Shown here piece after piece: positions 1 through 8,256 of a stretch of DNA of 64,000 bases. Each line of letters starts with the position of its first letter. The stretch's first letter is position 1. This DNA comes from an uncultured Acetatifactor sp. (GTDB lineage: Bacteria > Bacillota > Clostridia > Lachnospirales > Lachnospiraceae): contig CANPYT010000003.1 of NCBI GenBank assembly GCA_947588705.1, positions 20,023-84,022 of the forward strand. The letters run 5' to 3'. The notes beneath the pieces were generated by a model. The model was given only the letters and a program-made list of their open reading frames with translations. It did no database searches and was not told the origin of the DNA. The position numbers and the translations under genes are program-made.

Positions 1-5
1 ATACA

Positions 6-419
6 CTAATGCTCACGCCTGGTATGTCTCATGCGGGCATTACTGTCCTTTTCTACGGTCTTCTCCTTCTTTTCTTTCTTCTCCATAAATTGCTGTCTGT
101 TCCACTCATTCAGGAATCGGAGTTTACATTCCCTGCAGAACCGCCCGGACTGCACCGCGCCGCCGCATCCGTCACAGCGGATTCCCGACTGGCCCTCCGC
201 CAGCTCCAGCTGCCCTTCCTTCACCCACTGTATGATATAAGATTTTTTCACATCACAGTCTTCCAAGATCTGAGCCATCCCCGCACCTGAATGTTCTCTC
301 AGATATTCTTTGACCTCCTGATACTTCTCTTCTATCACCTGTCTGCAATCCTGACAAACCGGCGTATCGTAAACATTGTAAAAAAGCCGTCTACATTCCC
401 TGCAAGTACATAACTCCAT
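6..419 (-). CDS. yvyF: Flagellar operon protein, YvyF family
   Basis: A 137-residue protein resembling the flagellar-operon protein of Firmicutes (YvyF, TIGR03826). An N-terminal CxxC...CxxC zinc-ribbon-like segment (CRECRRLF, CQDCRQ) is followed by a helical part ending KEGQLELAE, and then a second cysteine cluster (CDGCGG, CREC). The family lies in late flagellar operons; a role in flagellar assembly or regulation is suggested from context only. I chose the start at 419 rather than 485 because a GAAAGGAG ribosome binding site lies just before it and the longer ORF overlaps the flagellin end. It is 13 bases downstream of flagellin on the same strand, so co-transcription is likely. The Lys/Glu-rich tail is low complexity. 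Confidence 0.8.
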   Translation of the reverse strand: MELCTCRECRRLFYNVYDTPVCQDCRQVIEEKYQEVKEYLREHSGAGMAQILEDCDVKKSYIIQWVKEGQLELAEGQSGIRCDGCGGAVQSGRFCRECKLRFLNEWNRQQFMEKKEKKEKTVEKDSNARMRHTRREH

Positions 420-432
420 TTTCCGCTCCTTT

Positions 433-3400
433 CTAATTTCCCAACAGCCCCAACACGGCCTGGTTACTTTGGTTAGCCTGCACAAGCATGGACTGAGCTG
501 CCTGGGAAAGGATCTGATTATTGGAGAGAGAAACCATTTCCTTCGCTACATCTGTATCGCGAATACGTGACTCAGCCGCCGTTGTATTCTCGGAAACGTT
601 TCGGTTGGAGTTGACGGCATGCTCCAATCGGTTCTGCAGCGCTCCAAAAAAGCTTCTCTTGCTGCTCACGCTCTTTAGGGCATACGAAACCATGTCTATG
701 GTATTGCGGCAGGCGTCTGCAGTGCTGCAGTCTGCTCCGCCCAGTCCCAGGGCCAGGGTATTCAGCGCAAACCTTGGTATGGTAAGATAGTTTGGCACAT
801 CTCCACTTTTCTGGATCCGAATGCCCTCGATGATTTTTTTATCCTTACTATAGGGTGATGCCGTATAATAAGGGCTAAAAAAGGAATCGATGGCTAGGTT
901 TGGCTTCTCATCCCCCTGTATGTTCGCTCTTGTATAATCCTTTGCCGACAGCGACACCTTTGTGGCATCGATCATATCCTGAACCAGGCTTTCGGCATAG
1001 TCATCTCGTCCGATATCGCCCTCGGTCTTAACTTGGAAAGATTGTGTGCCCACTGTCACAGTCTTTGTGCCTGTGGCAGAACTGTTCACATTTCCGACAG
1101 CGTCCTTGTAACTAACCTTGATATTATATTTCTCGGTTGCCCCGGGATAAAGCGAGGCATCTTCATAAATATTTTTGTCTTTATTGTACACATACTGCCC
1201 GTTCGCATCATCCCGCTCCATGGTTACCTCGATCCGGTCTTCATAATCGGAATAGTCAACCTGGTATGTGATACTCTGTGTGCCGTTGTCCGGACTGCTC
1301 AGTTCCAGTGTCTGCTCCGTCCTGTAATCAAAATTCTTATCATGGGGCGTAGTATAAAACTGCGCACTGACATTCGGCTCCTGATATTCCGGCCTCTCAT
1401 CCAGGACATAGAATACGCCATCCTTAGCCGCATACTGTTGATAATGATCTTCAAACCCATTGCCCGCAATCTTAACAAGCGCCTCGGCGATCTTCTGCCC
1501 AATAGAGGCCGGATCGTCGGCAAAGCCCTGTTCGATCATCGACGCCACCGAAATTTCCATTACCGGATTCATGTCATCTGATTTGTCGATCCGGTATCTC
1601 ACGCCATCCGCGTTATCCCCTCCAAATGTGTCAAAAACGAATTTGAAACTGTAATGCCTGTTACAGGTATTGCAAGTGGAATCAAAGCCGCTTCCGGTCA
1701 GTTCCCAGATATCCCTCGCTGTCTGAAGCCCGGAAAAATCTACTTTTCCGCATCCATATGTCTGTCCGTCTCTCAAACTGTATCCTAAACTACCATTTGT
1801 CCGCAGCATCGTATCGTCAAGCGTCACCGTATCAGACATTTTTGAGGTTGAAGTGATCTTATCCTCGCCGAGATATTCCTTTAAATCTTTTGGTTCCAGT
1901 TTGTATCCAAGATAGTTCGTCATGAGCTTCCGTAAGATAAAGAGATCTTCATAGGAACCAACTCCATCCTTTACCTGCTGCAGAAATTCATCATACCTCG
2001 CCTCATAGGTGATGGAAAAATCACCGGCGGCATTCTGATAAGTCAGACCGACTGTCGGCGGCGTTGCCGCATTATCTATCTCCAGGCCGCTGGCTCCCAC
2101 GAAGTAGTTACTGTCATCGAAATCCCGTCCTAACGCAAGTTCGTCTTCCAAATCCATGACCGTACCATCTTTCAGGACGGCGCCAAGAATATTCGTGCCG
2201 TCGGCGTCCAGCTCCAACTCTGTCATATAACTATTCTTCACGCCATAATAAGAGATATTCACGCCGTCCAGGCCGTCTATGACAGAATCCACGCTGGTGA
2301 CATTGGCCAATTTATAGTTAAAAGATATATAAGTATCATCCACTCCCTCATCATCGGAATAGGTATAGGAGAAACCTGTCTTGATATCATCCCCCTCATT
2401 CCATGAACTGATCCCCATCTCCTCCCATGTGCGAAAGGAAGCTGCGATCGTATCCCTTTTATCTGCCGCCCTGTCATATCTTTCCAGCCACAGGCCGCTC
2501 TCGTCCGCCCTAAGAATATAATCCCCACCCTTTAATATATCTTCTGCCACGCCCTTCGATACACGGAGATTGCTGATATTCATGTCTGCATCCACAGCCT
2601 GAATAGGCTTGCTGCCTGCATACTGCGCATAAGCCCTGTACCTGAATTTTTCATCCGTTCCCTTGTTGATCGCTCTTACCATTCCCTCGAATCCGTCGAA
2701 AGCATTGGCAATCTCAAATTCCAAGGTCATCCCATGGTACTGAGCCGTCCACATCCCATTGACATTATGGGTCTCGTTCACGGACTCCCCTGCTTCGTTC
2801 GTAATATCCTTCCACGCTATCAGGTCGCCGTCTATCCTCATCCCTGCCGCGTCCGCGGTGATCTCAAACTCCCGGGTCACCTTCGGCACAGTGTCTCCCT
2901 CTCTCGCGGAAAAGGTCAGCTTCCTACCCCAGGCATCCTGATAGTTCCATGTTCCCCCATGGAATTTCTGTACATCGCCGTCTGCATATACCATGCCGGG
3001 ATCAATCTGATCCCATGGTACTCTGGTGCCATGGAATACGATTCCGCCATATGTCACTTTTCCGGCATCAGCATCATAAGAAGCGTTAAATATGTTAAAA
3101 TCATCCGGTTCACCCGTAATGCCTTTTATAGAGAATTCCACCGGATCCTCCACTTCATTATCCGTAGAAAAAATGCGCAGTTCATTGAATTTTGTTGTCT
3201 CATTGATCCTGTTGATCTCTACCTTCAACTGCTGCATTTCTTCATTGATGGCTGCACGGTCTGAGGCAGAAAGAGTTCCGTTCGCGCCCTTGACAGACAG
3301 TTCTGTCATTCTATGTAAAATATCCTGTACCTCCTCCATAGCGCCATCGCCGATCTGTACCCAGGAAATCCCGTCCTGCATATTTTCGGTACCCTGGTTC

Positions 3401-3576
3401 AGACCACGGATTTTCAGACGCATCTTTTCTGAAATAGCCAGTCCGGCCGCGTCATCGGCCGCCCGGTTTATCTTGTAACCGGAGGACAGCTTCTCCATGC
3501 CTTTGCATATACTTTTATTATTGATCCCTAATTGCCTGTTTGTATACATGGCAGGTAAATTGTGCATAATGACCAT
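433..3576 (-). CDS. hag: Giant flagellin
   Basis: This 1047-residue protein is the filament subunit of the flagellum. Residues 1-150 match the conserved flagellin N-terminus (KLSSGYKINRAADDAAGLAI, then the NRINETTKFNELRIF region). The last 100 or so residues match the D1/D0 C-terminus (FGALQNRLEHAVNSN ... MLVQANQSNQAVLGLLGN). About 770 residues of unrecognised sequence lie between them, against a usual total of 270-500. No HExxH protease motif was seen, so it does not look like a flagellinolysin. It has several cysteines, unusual for flagellin: residue 24 in D0, about 609, a CNTC at 635-638, and a pair near 948-954. The start is supported by an AGGGGG site about 10 bases upstream, and a SigD-type promoter precedes it. 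Confidence 0.93.
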   Translation of the reverse strand: MVIMHNLPAMYTNRQLGINNKSICKGMEKLSSGYKINRAADDAAGLAISEKMRLKIRGLNQGTENMQDGISWVQIGDGAMEEVQDILHRMTELSVKGANGTLSASDRAAINEEMQQLKVEINRINETTKFNELRIFSTDNEVEDPVEFSIKGITGEPDDFNIFNASYDADAGKVTYGGIVFHGTRVPWDQIDPGMVYADGDVQKFHGGTWNYQDAWGRKLTFSAREGDTVPKVTREFEITADAAGMRIDGDLIAWKDITNEAGESVNETHNVNGMWTAQYHGMTLEFEIANAFDGFEGMVRAINKGTDEKFRYRAYAQYAGSKPIQAVDADMNISNLRVSKGVAEDILKGGDYILRADESGLWLERYDRAADKRDTIAASFRTWEEMGISSWNEGDDIKTGFSYTYSDDEGVDDTYISFNYKLANVTSVDSVIDGLDGVNISYYGVKNSYMTELELDADGTNILGAVLKDGTVMDLEDELALGRDFDDSNYFVGASGLEIDNAATPPTVGLTYQNAAGDFSITYEARYDEFLQQVKDGVGSYEDLFILRKLMTNYLGYKLEPKDLKEYLGEDKITSTSKMSDTVTLDDTMLRTNGSLGYSLRDGQTYGCGKVDFSGLQTARDIWELTGSGFDSTCNTCNRHYSFKFVFDTFGGDNADGVRYRIDKSDDMNPVMEISVASMIEQGFADDPASIGQKIAEALVKIAGNGFEDHYQQYAAKDGVFYVLDERPEYQEPNVSAQFYTTPHDKNFDYRTEQTLELSSPDNGTQSITYQVDYSDYEDRIEVTMERDDANGQYVYNKDKNIYEDASLYPGATEKYNIKVSYKDAVGNVNSSATGTKTVTVGTQSFQVKTEGDIGRDDYAESLVQDMIDATKVSLSAKDYTRANIQGDEKPNLAIDSFFSPYYTASPYSKDKKIIEGIRIQKSGDVPNYLTIPRFALNTLALGLGGADCSTADACRNTIDMVSYALKSVSSKRSFFGALQNRLEHAVNSNRNVSENTTAAESRIRDTDVAKEMVSLSNNQILSQAAQSMLVQANQSNQAVLGLLGN

Positions 3577-3642
3577 TCCGTGTTTCCCCCCTGAAACAAC
3601 ATAAAATTCCTGATCTGCTGCTCCATCAGCAATCTAATTTAT

Positions 3643-3668
3643 ATATCGGTACAGAATGCAAAAACTTA
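3643..3668 (-). promoter_or_regulatory. SigD (sigma-28) promoter of flagellin
   Basis: On the minus strand TAAG is followed after 14 bases by ACCGATAT, close to the sigma-28 consensus TAAA-N15-GCCGATAT. It lies about 70 bases upstream of the flagellin start codon. The leader between contains a short hairpin built on GCTGATGGAGCAGC. Confidence 0.75.
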
Positions 3669-3761
3669 ACCTATGATTATGAAATTATTAGCTCTAGACC
3701 GTTATTTCAAAAGTATAGAAATTATATAATAAAGCTAACATTAAGATATACAGTATAGGGA

Positions 3762-3778
3762 ATTTATTCGGAATAAAT
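3762..3778. promoter_or_regulatory. 17-bp palindrome, candidate operator of the XRE gene
   Basis: ATTTATTC-G-GAATAAAT is a perfect 8+1+8 inverted repeat about 30 bases upstream of the XRE regulator start and in the flagellin/XRE divergent region. Its position suits an autoregulatory operator. Binding is inference. Confidence 0.45.
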
Positions 3779-3807
3779 GTCCGCCAGATCGGACAAGAGG
3801 TATGAAA

Positions 3808-4125
3808 ATGGAGAATCTCAATTTTGCCCTGATAGGGCAGCGAATCAGAGAAATCAGAACCAGCCGGCAGTTTACCCAGGAATATCTTGCCTTTGTCACA
3901 GACGTAAATGTTTCTCATATCAGCAACATCGAGACCAACAAAGTCAAAGTATCCCTAACCCTTCTGGTCTCCATCTGTAATGCCCTGGATGTGACAGTTG
4001 ACTATATCCTCGGTAATGAATACCACGCTCCGGCGTCCGTACTTGAGAAAGAACTTCTAAATACCATCAAAGACATGGACGAGCCCAAAAAAGAACAATT
4101 ACTGCGGATAGCGAAGGTTCTGTGA
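3808..4125 (+). CDS. XRE-family transcriptional regulator
   Basis: A 105-residue DNA-binding protein. Residues 6-68 form a helix-turn-helix of the Cro/CI (XRE) type: IGQRIREIRTSRQFTQEYLA, then VSHISNIETNKVKVSLTLLV, then ALDVTVDYILG. The C-terminal 35 residues are helical (ELLNTIKDMDEPKKEQLLRI) and probably mediate dimerisation. I chose the second ATG (3808), not 3802, because AAGAGG lies 7 bases before it and only 1 base before the first. It is divergent from flagellin, with a palindrome in the shared upstream region. Control of itself or of flagellin is plausible but unproven. Confidence 0.8.
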   Translation: MENLNFALIGQRIREIRTSRQFTQEYLAFVTDVNVSHISNIETNKVKVSLTLLVSICNALDVTVDYILGNEYHAPASVLEKELLNTIKDMDEPKKEQLLRIAKVL

Positions 4126-4372
4126 AACCTGCCCCATGCCTGATCCCGCCGGTATTTCCCCTGTCGGCATTTTCTGCCAGGATTGCGAGCCTTACCTTGA
4201 AAAATATTAGACAGCTAAACGCTCGCCGTTCATATTTTGTTTACAAATCATTCAATGAATCTTTTATTTTTACTCATTCTTTAGACATTTCTATGGCCTA
4301 TACTAAAACCATGGCAACAGAGAACACGAGCCAATGCCAGCCACTGTTTACTAGATAACTTTTTCATAATAA

Positions 4373-4410
4373 ATGCCAAGGAACAATGTTCCTTGGCATC
4401 CTCCCTTTTT
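4373..4410 (+). terminator. Intrinsic terminator
   Basis: ATGCCAAGGAAC / GTTCCTTGGCAT forms a perfect 12-bp stem with a 3-base loop, followed by CCTCCCTTTTT. It ends + strand transcription from the XRE gene about 250 bases upstream; it could also slow minus-strand transcripts. No gene was recognised in 4126-4372. Confidence 0.75.
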
Positions 4411-4419
4411 AGGGTAATT

Positions 4420-5079
4420 TTACAATTTCCACTTCTCGCCGCTCTTAAGGAAGAAGCATTCGCCGGAATAAGATCCGTTTTCAGACAGCCGCGCCACGAT
4501 CTCCAGCATCCTCTCGTCTATCCTGTGATATACACGCCGGTTTCCCCAGGGCAGGCCCTCTATGTATTCCCGCTGGGCATCGTCAAGCGACCGCATTATC
4601 TGCCTGTAACGAAGAGGTTCCTTTAAGTTGACCGGGCCAAAGTCACACGACAAATAAGAGCAGTCTTCTCCGTTTTCGTTTCGCTTTTCCCTGAGAAGCT
4701 CCCGAAATCCACGGATATCGGCCGTCTCCACCTGCCGGATGCGCCACTGTGCCACAGTCTGCGCTCCTGCCGGCTCTAGCACCCGCCGAAAACTGCTCCG
4801 TCCGTATTGATCCAATTCACGCACATAAACGGCTGTCTCCCTTTTGCGGCTCCCGGGCTCTTCCAGGAGGATCACTCCACGATCCACAAGATATTTCCAC
4901 ATCTCCTGCCGCACCCGTTCATACGGTGTAGGGAAGTCCAGCCGTTCTGTGATCTGTTTCGCTGTATATCCCAGGTCAGCCAGATGGCGGATAGCGCCTC
5001 CGCTGGCCACGTCATTTGTAAAATCAGACAATGCGCTCTGAAAATAAGAGTTCAACTCATGCCTTTCCAACAGAACCAA
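4420..5079 (-). CDS. Uncharacterised protein downstream of aldolase
   Basis: A 219-residue protein I do not recognise. The N-terminal third resembles a helical or winged-helix-like region (GAIRHLADLGYTAKQITERLDF, then VRQEMWKYLVDRGVILLEE). The middle has Arg-rich helices (DIRGFRELLREKRNE) and a short cysteine pair (CSYLSC). No signal peptide or membrane segment is visible. The start is a TTG codon with GGAG about 5 bases upstream, so the gene overlaps the last 23 bases of the aldolase gene and is probably translationally coupled to it. Later starts are possible. The DNA-binding suggestion rests on residue pattern only. Confidence 0.6.
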   Translation of the reverse strand: MVLLERHELNSYFQSALSDFTNDVASGGAIRHLADLGYTAKQITERLDFPTPYERVRQEMWKYLVDRGVILLEEPGSRKRETAVYVRELDQYGRSSFRRVLEPAGAQTVAQWRIRQVETADIRGFRELLREKRNENGEDCSYLSCDFGPVNLKEPLRYRQIMRSLDDAQREYIEGLPWGNRRVYHRIDERMLEIVARLSENGSYSGECFFLKSGEKWKL

Positions 5080-5920
5080 ACAGCTCCATCTTTTCCTTCA
5101 CGGTCGCTTTGATCGCCTCTGTACCGGGCGCCAACAGCTTTCTGGGGTCAAATCCCTTGCCTTCCAGATCTTTACCGGCTTCCACATATTTCCGGGTTGC
5201 CTCCGCAAACGCCAGCTGGCATTCGGTATTCACGTTGATCTTTGCAACGCCAAGTGTGATCGCCTTTTTGATCATATCCGCGGGGATACCGGTACCGCCG
5301 TGAAGCACCAGGGGGAGCTCGCCGGTCAACTGCTGGACCGCATCCAGGGTCTCAAAGCTCAGGCCCTTCCAGTTAGCAGGATATTTGCCGTGAATGTTGC
5401 CGATGCCTGCCGCCAGGAAATCGACGCCCAGGTCTGCGATCGCCTTGCACTCCTTGGGATCAGCGCACTCGCCCATACCTATAACGCCGTCTTCTTCACC
5501 GCCGATGGAGCCAACCTCAGCCTCGATGGACAATCCCTTGCCATGAGCGGCAGCCACCAGCTCGGTAGTCTTCTGCACATTCTCGTCAATGGGATAATGG
5601 GAACCGTCAAACATGATGGACGAGAATCCTGCCTCAATACATTTATAGCAGCCCTCAAATGAGCCGTGATCCAGATGCAGCGCAACGGGCACATCGATAT
5701 CCAGATCCTTCAGCAGGCCGTTTACCATACCCACAACAGCGTGATAACCGCCCATGTACTTACCGGCGCCTTCCGACACACCCAGGATCACAGGGGACTT
5801 GTTTTCCTTTGCCGTCAGCAGGATGGCCTTGGTCCACTCCAGGTTGTTGATGTTGAACTGGCCGACCGCATAGTGGCCGGCTTTTGCTTTTTTGAGCATT
5901 TCAGTTGCTGATACTAACAT
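5057..5920 (-). CDS. fba: Class II fructose-1,6-bisphosphate aldolase
   Basis: This 287-residue cytosolic enzyme cleaves fructose 1,6-bisphosphate to glyceraldehyde 3-phosphate and dihydroxyacetone phosphate in glycolysis. Class II features are visible: the N-terminal AGHYAVGQFNINNLEW, the metal- and substrate-binding ALHLDHG with the catalytic Asp, the EAEVGSIGGEEDG loop, HGKYP, LHGGTGIP, and the phosphate-binding KINVNTE. Length is normal for the short clostridial class. I took the start at 5920 because GGAGG lies 8 bases before it; the longer ORF would begin upstream of that site. The 3' end overlaps the unknown gene above. Confidence 0.95.
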   Translation of the reverse strand: MLVSATEMLKKAKAGHYAVGQFNINNLEWTKAILLTAKENKSPVILGVSEGAGKYMGGYHAVVGMVNGLLKDLDIDVPVALHLDHGSFEGCYKCIEAGFSSIMFDGSHYPIDENVQKTTELVAAAHGKGLSIEAEVGSIGGEEDGVIGMGECADPKECKAIADLGVDFLAAGIGNIHGKYPANWKGLSFETLDAVQQLTGELPLVLHGGTGIPADMIKKAITLGVAKINVNTECQLAFAEATRKYVEAGKDLEGKGFDPRKLLAPGTEAIKATVKEKMELFGSVGKA

Positions 5921-6047
5921 TTTGATTACCTCCATAATATATTTTTATATTGCGTTTAGCCTGTCAAAATATATATCTGTAGTATAACACAGGACGATAT
6001 AAAAAGAAATACCCCATTTATTTTTAGGTTTCCCCCATAATTCCTCT

Positions 6048-6935
6048 TTACTCCTTTACCCGGATCTCCATTCCCTTATTGATATTCCGGATCTTCACGC
6101 TCTTGTGGCTTCCGCCGTTCTCGCCGTCCAAAGTCCACGCCACCGCCTCGGAGGATTCAAAGATCAGCTCTGCGGCGCGGAAGCAGTACATGACATCTGT
6201 ATCAACATTATGGTTCAAAAGAGAGACCATGATATTGTTAAGTTCAATGGGATTTCTTGGTTTTTTGATCAACGTTACCTCGAAGACGCCGTCATCCAGC
6301 AGGACATTTTTCCCGGTGATATTTTTAAAGCCTCCCACGGAGAAGGAATTGGTCACCATGCCAAAAATAAAGTCATCCACGATGGTCTTTCCCTCCCAGC
6401 TGACCCGCATGGGAAAAGATTTTATGGATGAGAGACGTTTCATTCCCTCCAGCACATAGGCCATATGGCCCAACAGGTTTTTGACCTCCTGGTCCGTCTC
6501 ATAAGACACTTCCGTAAACAGGCCGAACGCGGCAATATATACAAAAACGTCGTCATTGAACGTTCCCACATCACAAGCATAGGTCCTGCCGTCCACTATG
6601 GTCTCCGCCGCCCGCAGCATATTTTTCGGCAGAGACAGGCTTCCGCCAAAATCATTGGTGCTCCCTGCCGGGATATAACCAAGGGGAGTCTTAAAACCGC
6701 TTTCCATCATACCTGTGACGGTTTCATCCAGGGTTCCATCGCCGCCGCTGCAGACCACCAGCTCATAATCTCCGGGCCGGCATTTCATAAGCCGCCTTGC
6801 ATCTCCCTTGGCCTGCGTGGGAAAAACCGTGATCTCATACCCTGCTTTCGCAAACACGTCCAAAATATCGGAAAGCTTGTTTTTTATTTTTGCCTTGCCG
6901 GCCTTTGGATTATAAATAAAAAGTAGTTTCTTCAA
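6048..6935 (-). CDS. Diacylglycerol/lipid kinase family protein
   Basis: A 295-residue member of the DagK/YegS lipid kinase family (DAGK catalytic domain). It has the N-terminal FIYNPKAGK, the glycine-rich ATP loop CSGGDGTLDE and PLGYIPAGSTNDFG. The C-terminal beta domain ends WTLDGENGG, where the family usually has LDGE. The usual reaction is phosphorylation of diacylglycerol or a related lipid to recycle it into phospholipid; the substrate here is not known. The start is a TTG at 6935 with GAGGTG 6-7 bases upstream; the annotated GTG at 6944 would overlap that site. The gene stands alone between two minus-strand units. Confidence 0.88.
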   Translation of the reverse strand: MKKLLFIYNPKAGKAKIKNKLSDILDVFAKAGYEITVFPTQAKGDARRLMKCRPGDYELVVCSGGDGTLDETVTGMMESGFKTPLGYIPAGSTNDFGGSLSLPKNMLRAAETIVDGRTYACDVGTFNDDVFVYIAAFGLFTEVSYETDQEVKNLLGHMAYVLEGMKRLSSIKSFPMRVSWEGKTIVDDFIFGMVTNSFSVGGFKNITGKNVLLDDGVFEVTLIKKPRNPIELNNIMVSLLNHNVDTDVMYCFRAAELIFESSEAVAWTLDGENGGSHKSVKIRNINKGMEIRVKE

Positions 6936-6962
6936 AGTCCACACCTCGGCGTAAAGTTTGTC

Positions 6963-7000
6963 AAAAAAGGCGAAACCAACAGTATCCTATTGACTTCGCC
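6963..7000 (-). terminator. Intrinsic terminator after the crh-like gene
   Basis: On the minus strand GGCGAA ... TTCGCC closes a hairpin followed directly by TTTTTTG, 28 bases past the stop codon of the HPr-like gene. It ends the hprK-to-crh transcript. Confidence 0.7.
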
Positions 7001-7028
7001 CCACCTTATGCGATCTGCCCGGCGATCC

Positions 7029-7289
7029 TTATGCCGTCTTGCCGCTCAGAAAATGTTCGATTCCGTCCACAGCCGCCTTTTCGTCAGTGCCTTCCGCAGA
7101 GACGGTCAGGGCTTCTCCGTTGTCCAGCCCAAGGCTCATCATTCCCATAATGCTCTTGGCATTCACCCTCTTATCGCCCGACTGGATATAGATCCTGCTT
7201 TCGTACTTGCTGGCTTCCTGCACTAACAGCGCCACCGGCCTGGCCTCAAGACCGTTTTCCAGGTTGACCTGAATATCCTTCTTTGTCAT
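7029..7289 (-). CDS. HPr-family (Crh-like) protein with Glu in place of the catalytic His
   Basis: An 86-residue protein with the HPr fold. The regulatory Ser-46 site is kept (NAKSIMGMMSL). The phosphorelay histidine at position 15 is replaced: GLHARP of HPr reads GLEARP here (codon GAG). It therefore should not accept phosphate from enzyme I but could still be phosphorylated on Ser by HprK. This matches Crh of Bacillus, which has Gln at that position and also sits next to yvcL/whiA. HprK is the first gene of this same apparent operon. A role as a carbon catabolite corepressor with CcpA is inference. It has an AGGAGGAA ribosome binding site and is followed by a terminator. Confidence 0.88.
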   Translation of the reverse strand: MTKKDIQVNLENGLEARPVALLVQEASKYESRIYIQSGDKRVNAKSIMGMMSLGLDNGEALTVSAEGTDEKAAVDGIEHFLSGKTA

Positions 7290-7334
7290 AATAATTCCTC
7301 CTCAATCTCTCACACTCTGCCAAATACAGGCGGT

Positions 7335-8207
7335 TTATAATCCCGATCTGAGCTTATCTGCCAATTCGCTTAATTTACGAAGCCTGTGGTTGACCCCTGA
7401 CTTTCCAATAGGGGGGCTGAAACACTCTCCCAATTCTTTCAGCGGAAGATCCTGATTCTCCAGGCGGATCTCCGCCATCTCCCGGAGCCCCTGGGAAAGA
7501 TTCTGCAATCCGTAATGGGCCCTGATATATTCGATATCTTCTACCTGCTTTGCGGCGGCATTCACTGTCTTGGCAATATTGGCTGTCTCACAGTTTACCC
7601 GGCGGTTTACCGAATTTCTCATCTCCTTAAGGATCCGCAGATTTTCAAGATTCATCAGGGAAACCGGCGCCTCGCATACATTCAGCAGATCCACGATGCC
7701 GGCCCCCTCTTTCAGGTAGACCACATGATACTTTTTCCGCAGGATCCTTTTTGACTCAATGTCAAAGTGGCCGATCACTTCCTGAAGCTGATCCGCCTTT
7801 GCCTCGTCTGTGCAGTCAAATTCCAGATGATAGCCTTTGGAAGGATCGCTCATGGAACCAACACTCAAAAAAGCCCCTCGCAAAAAAGCCCGCTGACAGC
7901 AGGAATTTTTTAACAGAATCCTGCTCACCGGCTCTTCCGGGTCTCCAATGCCTTCCAAAACTTTCCGCATCTCCTGATACGTCAACGCCGAACCAGTTTC
8001 TATATTATATGTTTTTTTCAATAATGTAAAGCCTTTTCTCACAACGGCTTCATTTTCTGTCTGAAAGCCAATGGTATATAAGCCGTTGTCATCACGCCCG
8101 TACTGGCCGGAAAAATGTATGATGGCGGCCAGCTCCGCGATCTGGCAGTGCCTGGCCGGACTGATATGCCTGGCGAGCTCATTCTTCACATCACCCGAAA
8201 ACGACAT
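7335..8207 (-). CDS. whiA: WhiA, sporulation/cell-division transcription regulator
   Basis: A 290-residue WhiA (DUF199) protein. The N-terminal part has the degenerate LAGLIDADG homing-endonuclease-like domains (FSGDVKNELARH, ELAAIIHFSGQY, FLRGAFLSVGS). The C-terminal 80 residues form the DNA-binding helix-turn-helix (LPLKELGECFSPPIGKSGVNHRLRKL). It is slightly shorter than the usual 305-320. In Actinobacteria WhiA activates sporulation and division genes; in Firmicutes it affects division and chromosome segregation. Gene order rapZ-whiA-crh follows yvcJ-(yvcK)-yvcL-crh of Bacillus, but yvcK is absent. A GGGAGAGGA site precedes the start. Confidence 0.93.
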   Translation of the reverse strand: MSFSGDVKNELARHISPARHCQIAELAAIIHFSGQYGRDDNGLYTIGFQTENEAVVRKGFTLLKKTYNIETGSALTYQEMRKVLEGIGDPEEPVSRILLKNSCCQRAFLRGAFLSVGSMSDPSKGYHLEFDCTDEAKADQLQEVIGHFDIESKRILRKKYHVVYLKEGAGIVDLLNVCEAPVSLMNLENLRILKEMRNSVNRRVNCETANIAKTVNAAAKQVEDIEYIRAHYGLQNLSQGLREMAEIRLENQDLPLKELGECFSPPIGKSGVNHRLRKLSELADKLRSGL

Positions 8208-8256
8208 GGGCTGGTCCTCTCCCGGCTGTAGAGCCGCTGCGCGGCCGGTCTGCCTT

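Noticed and set aside
433-3576. Flagellinolysin (metalloprotease inside flagellin)
   Set aside because: The variable region has no HExxH motif.
433-3576. Long ORFs on the opposite strand of many genes (for example 1033-1581, 2734-3264)
   Set aside because: They are shadows of GC-biased coding sequence, without ribosome binding sites or recognisable protein features.
4122-4358. 78-codon frame after the XRE gene
   Set aside because: No ribosome binding site, composition unlike a protein, and a terminator follows shortly after.
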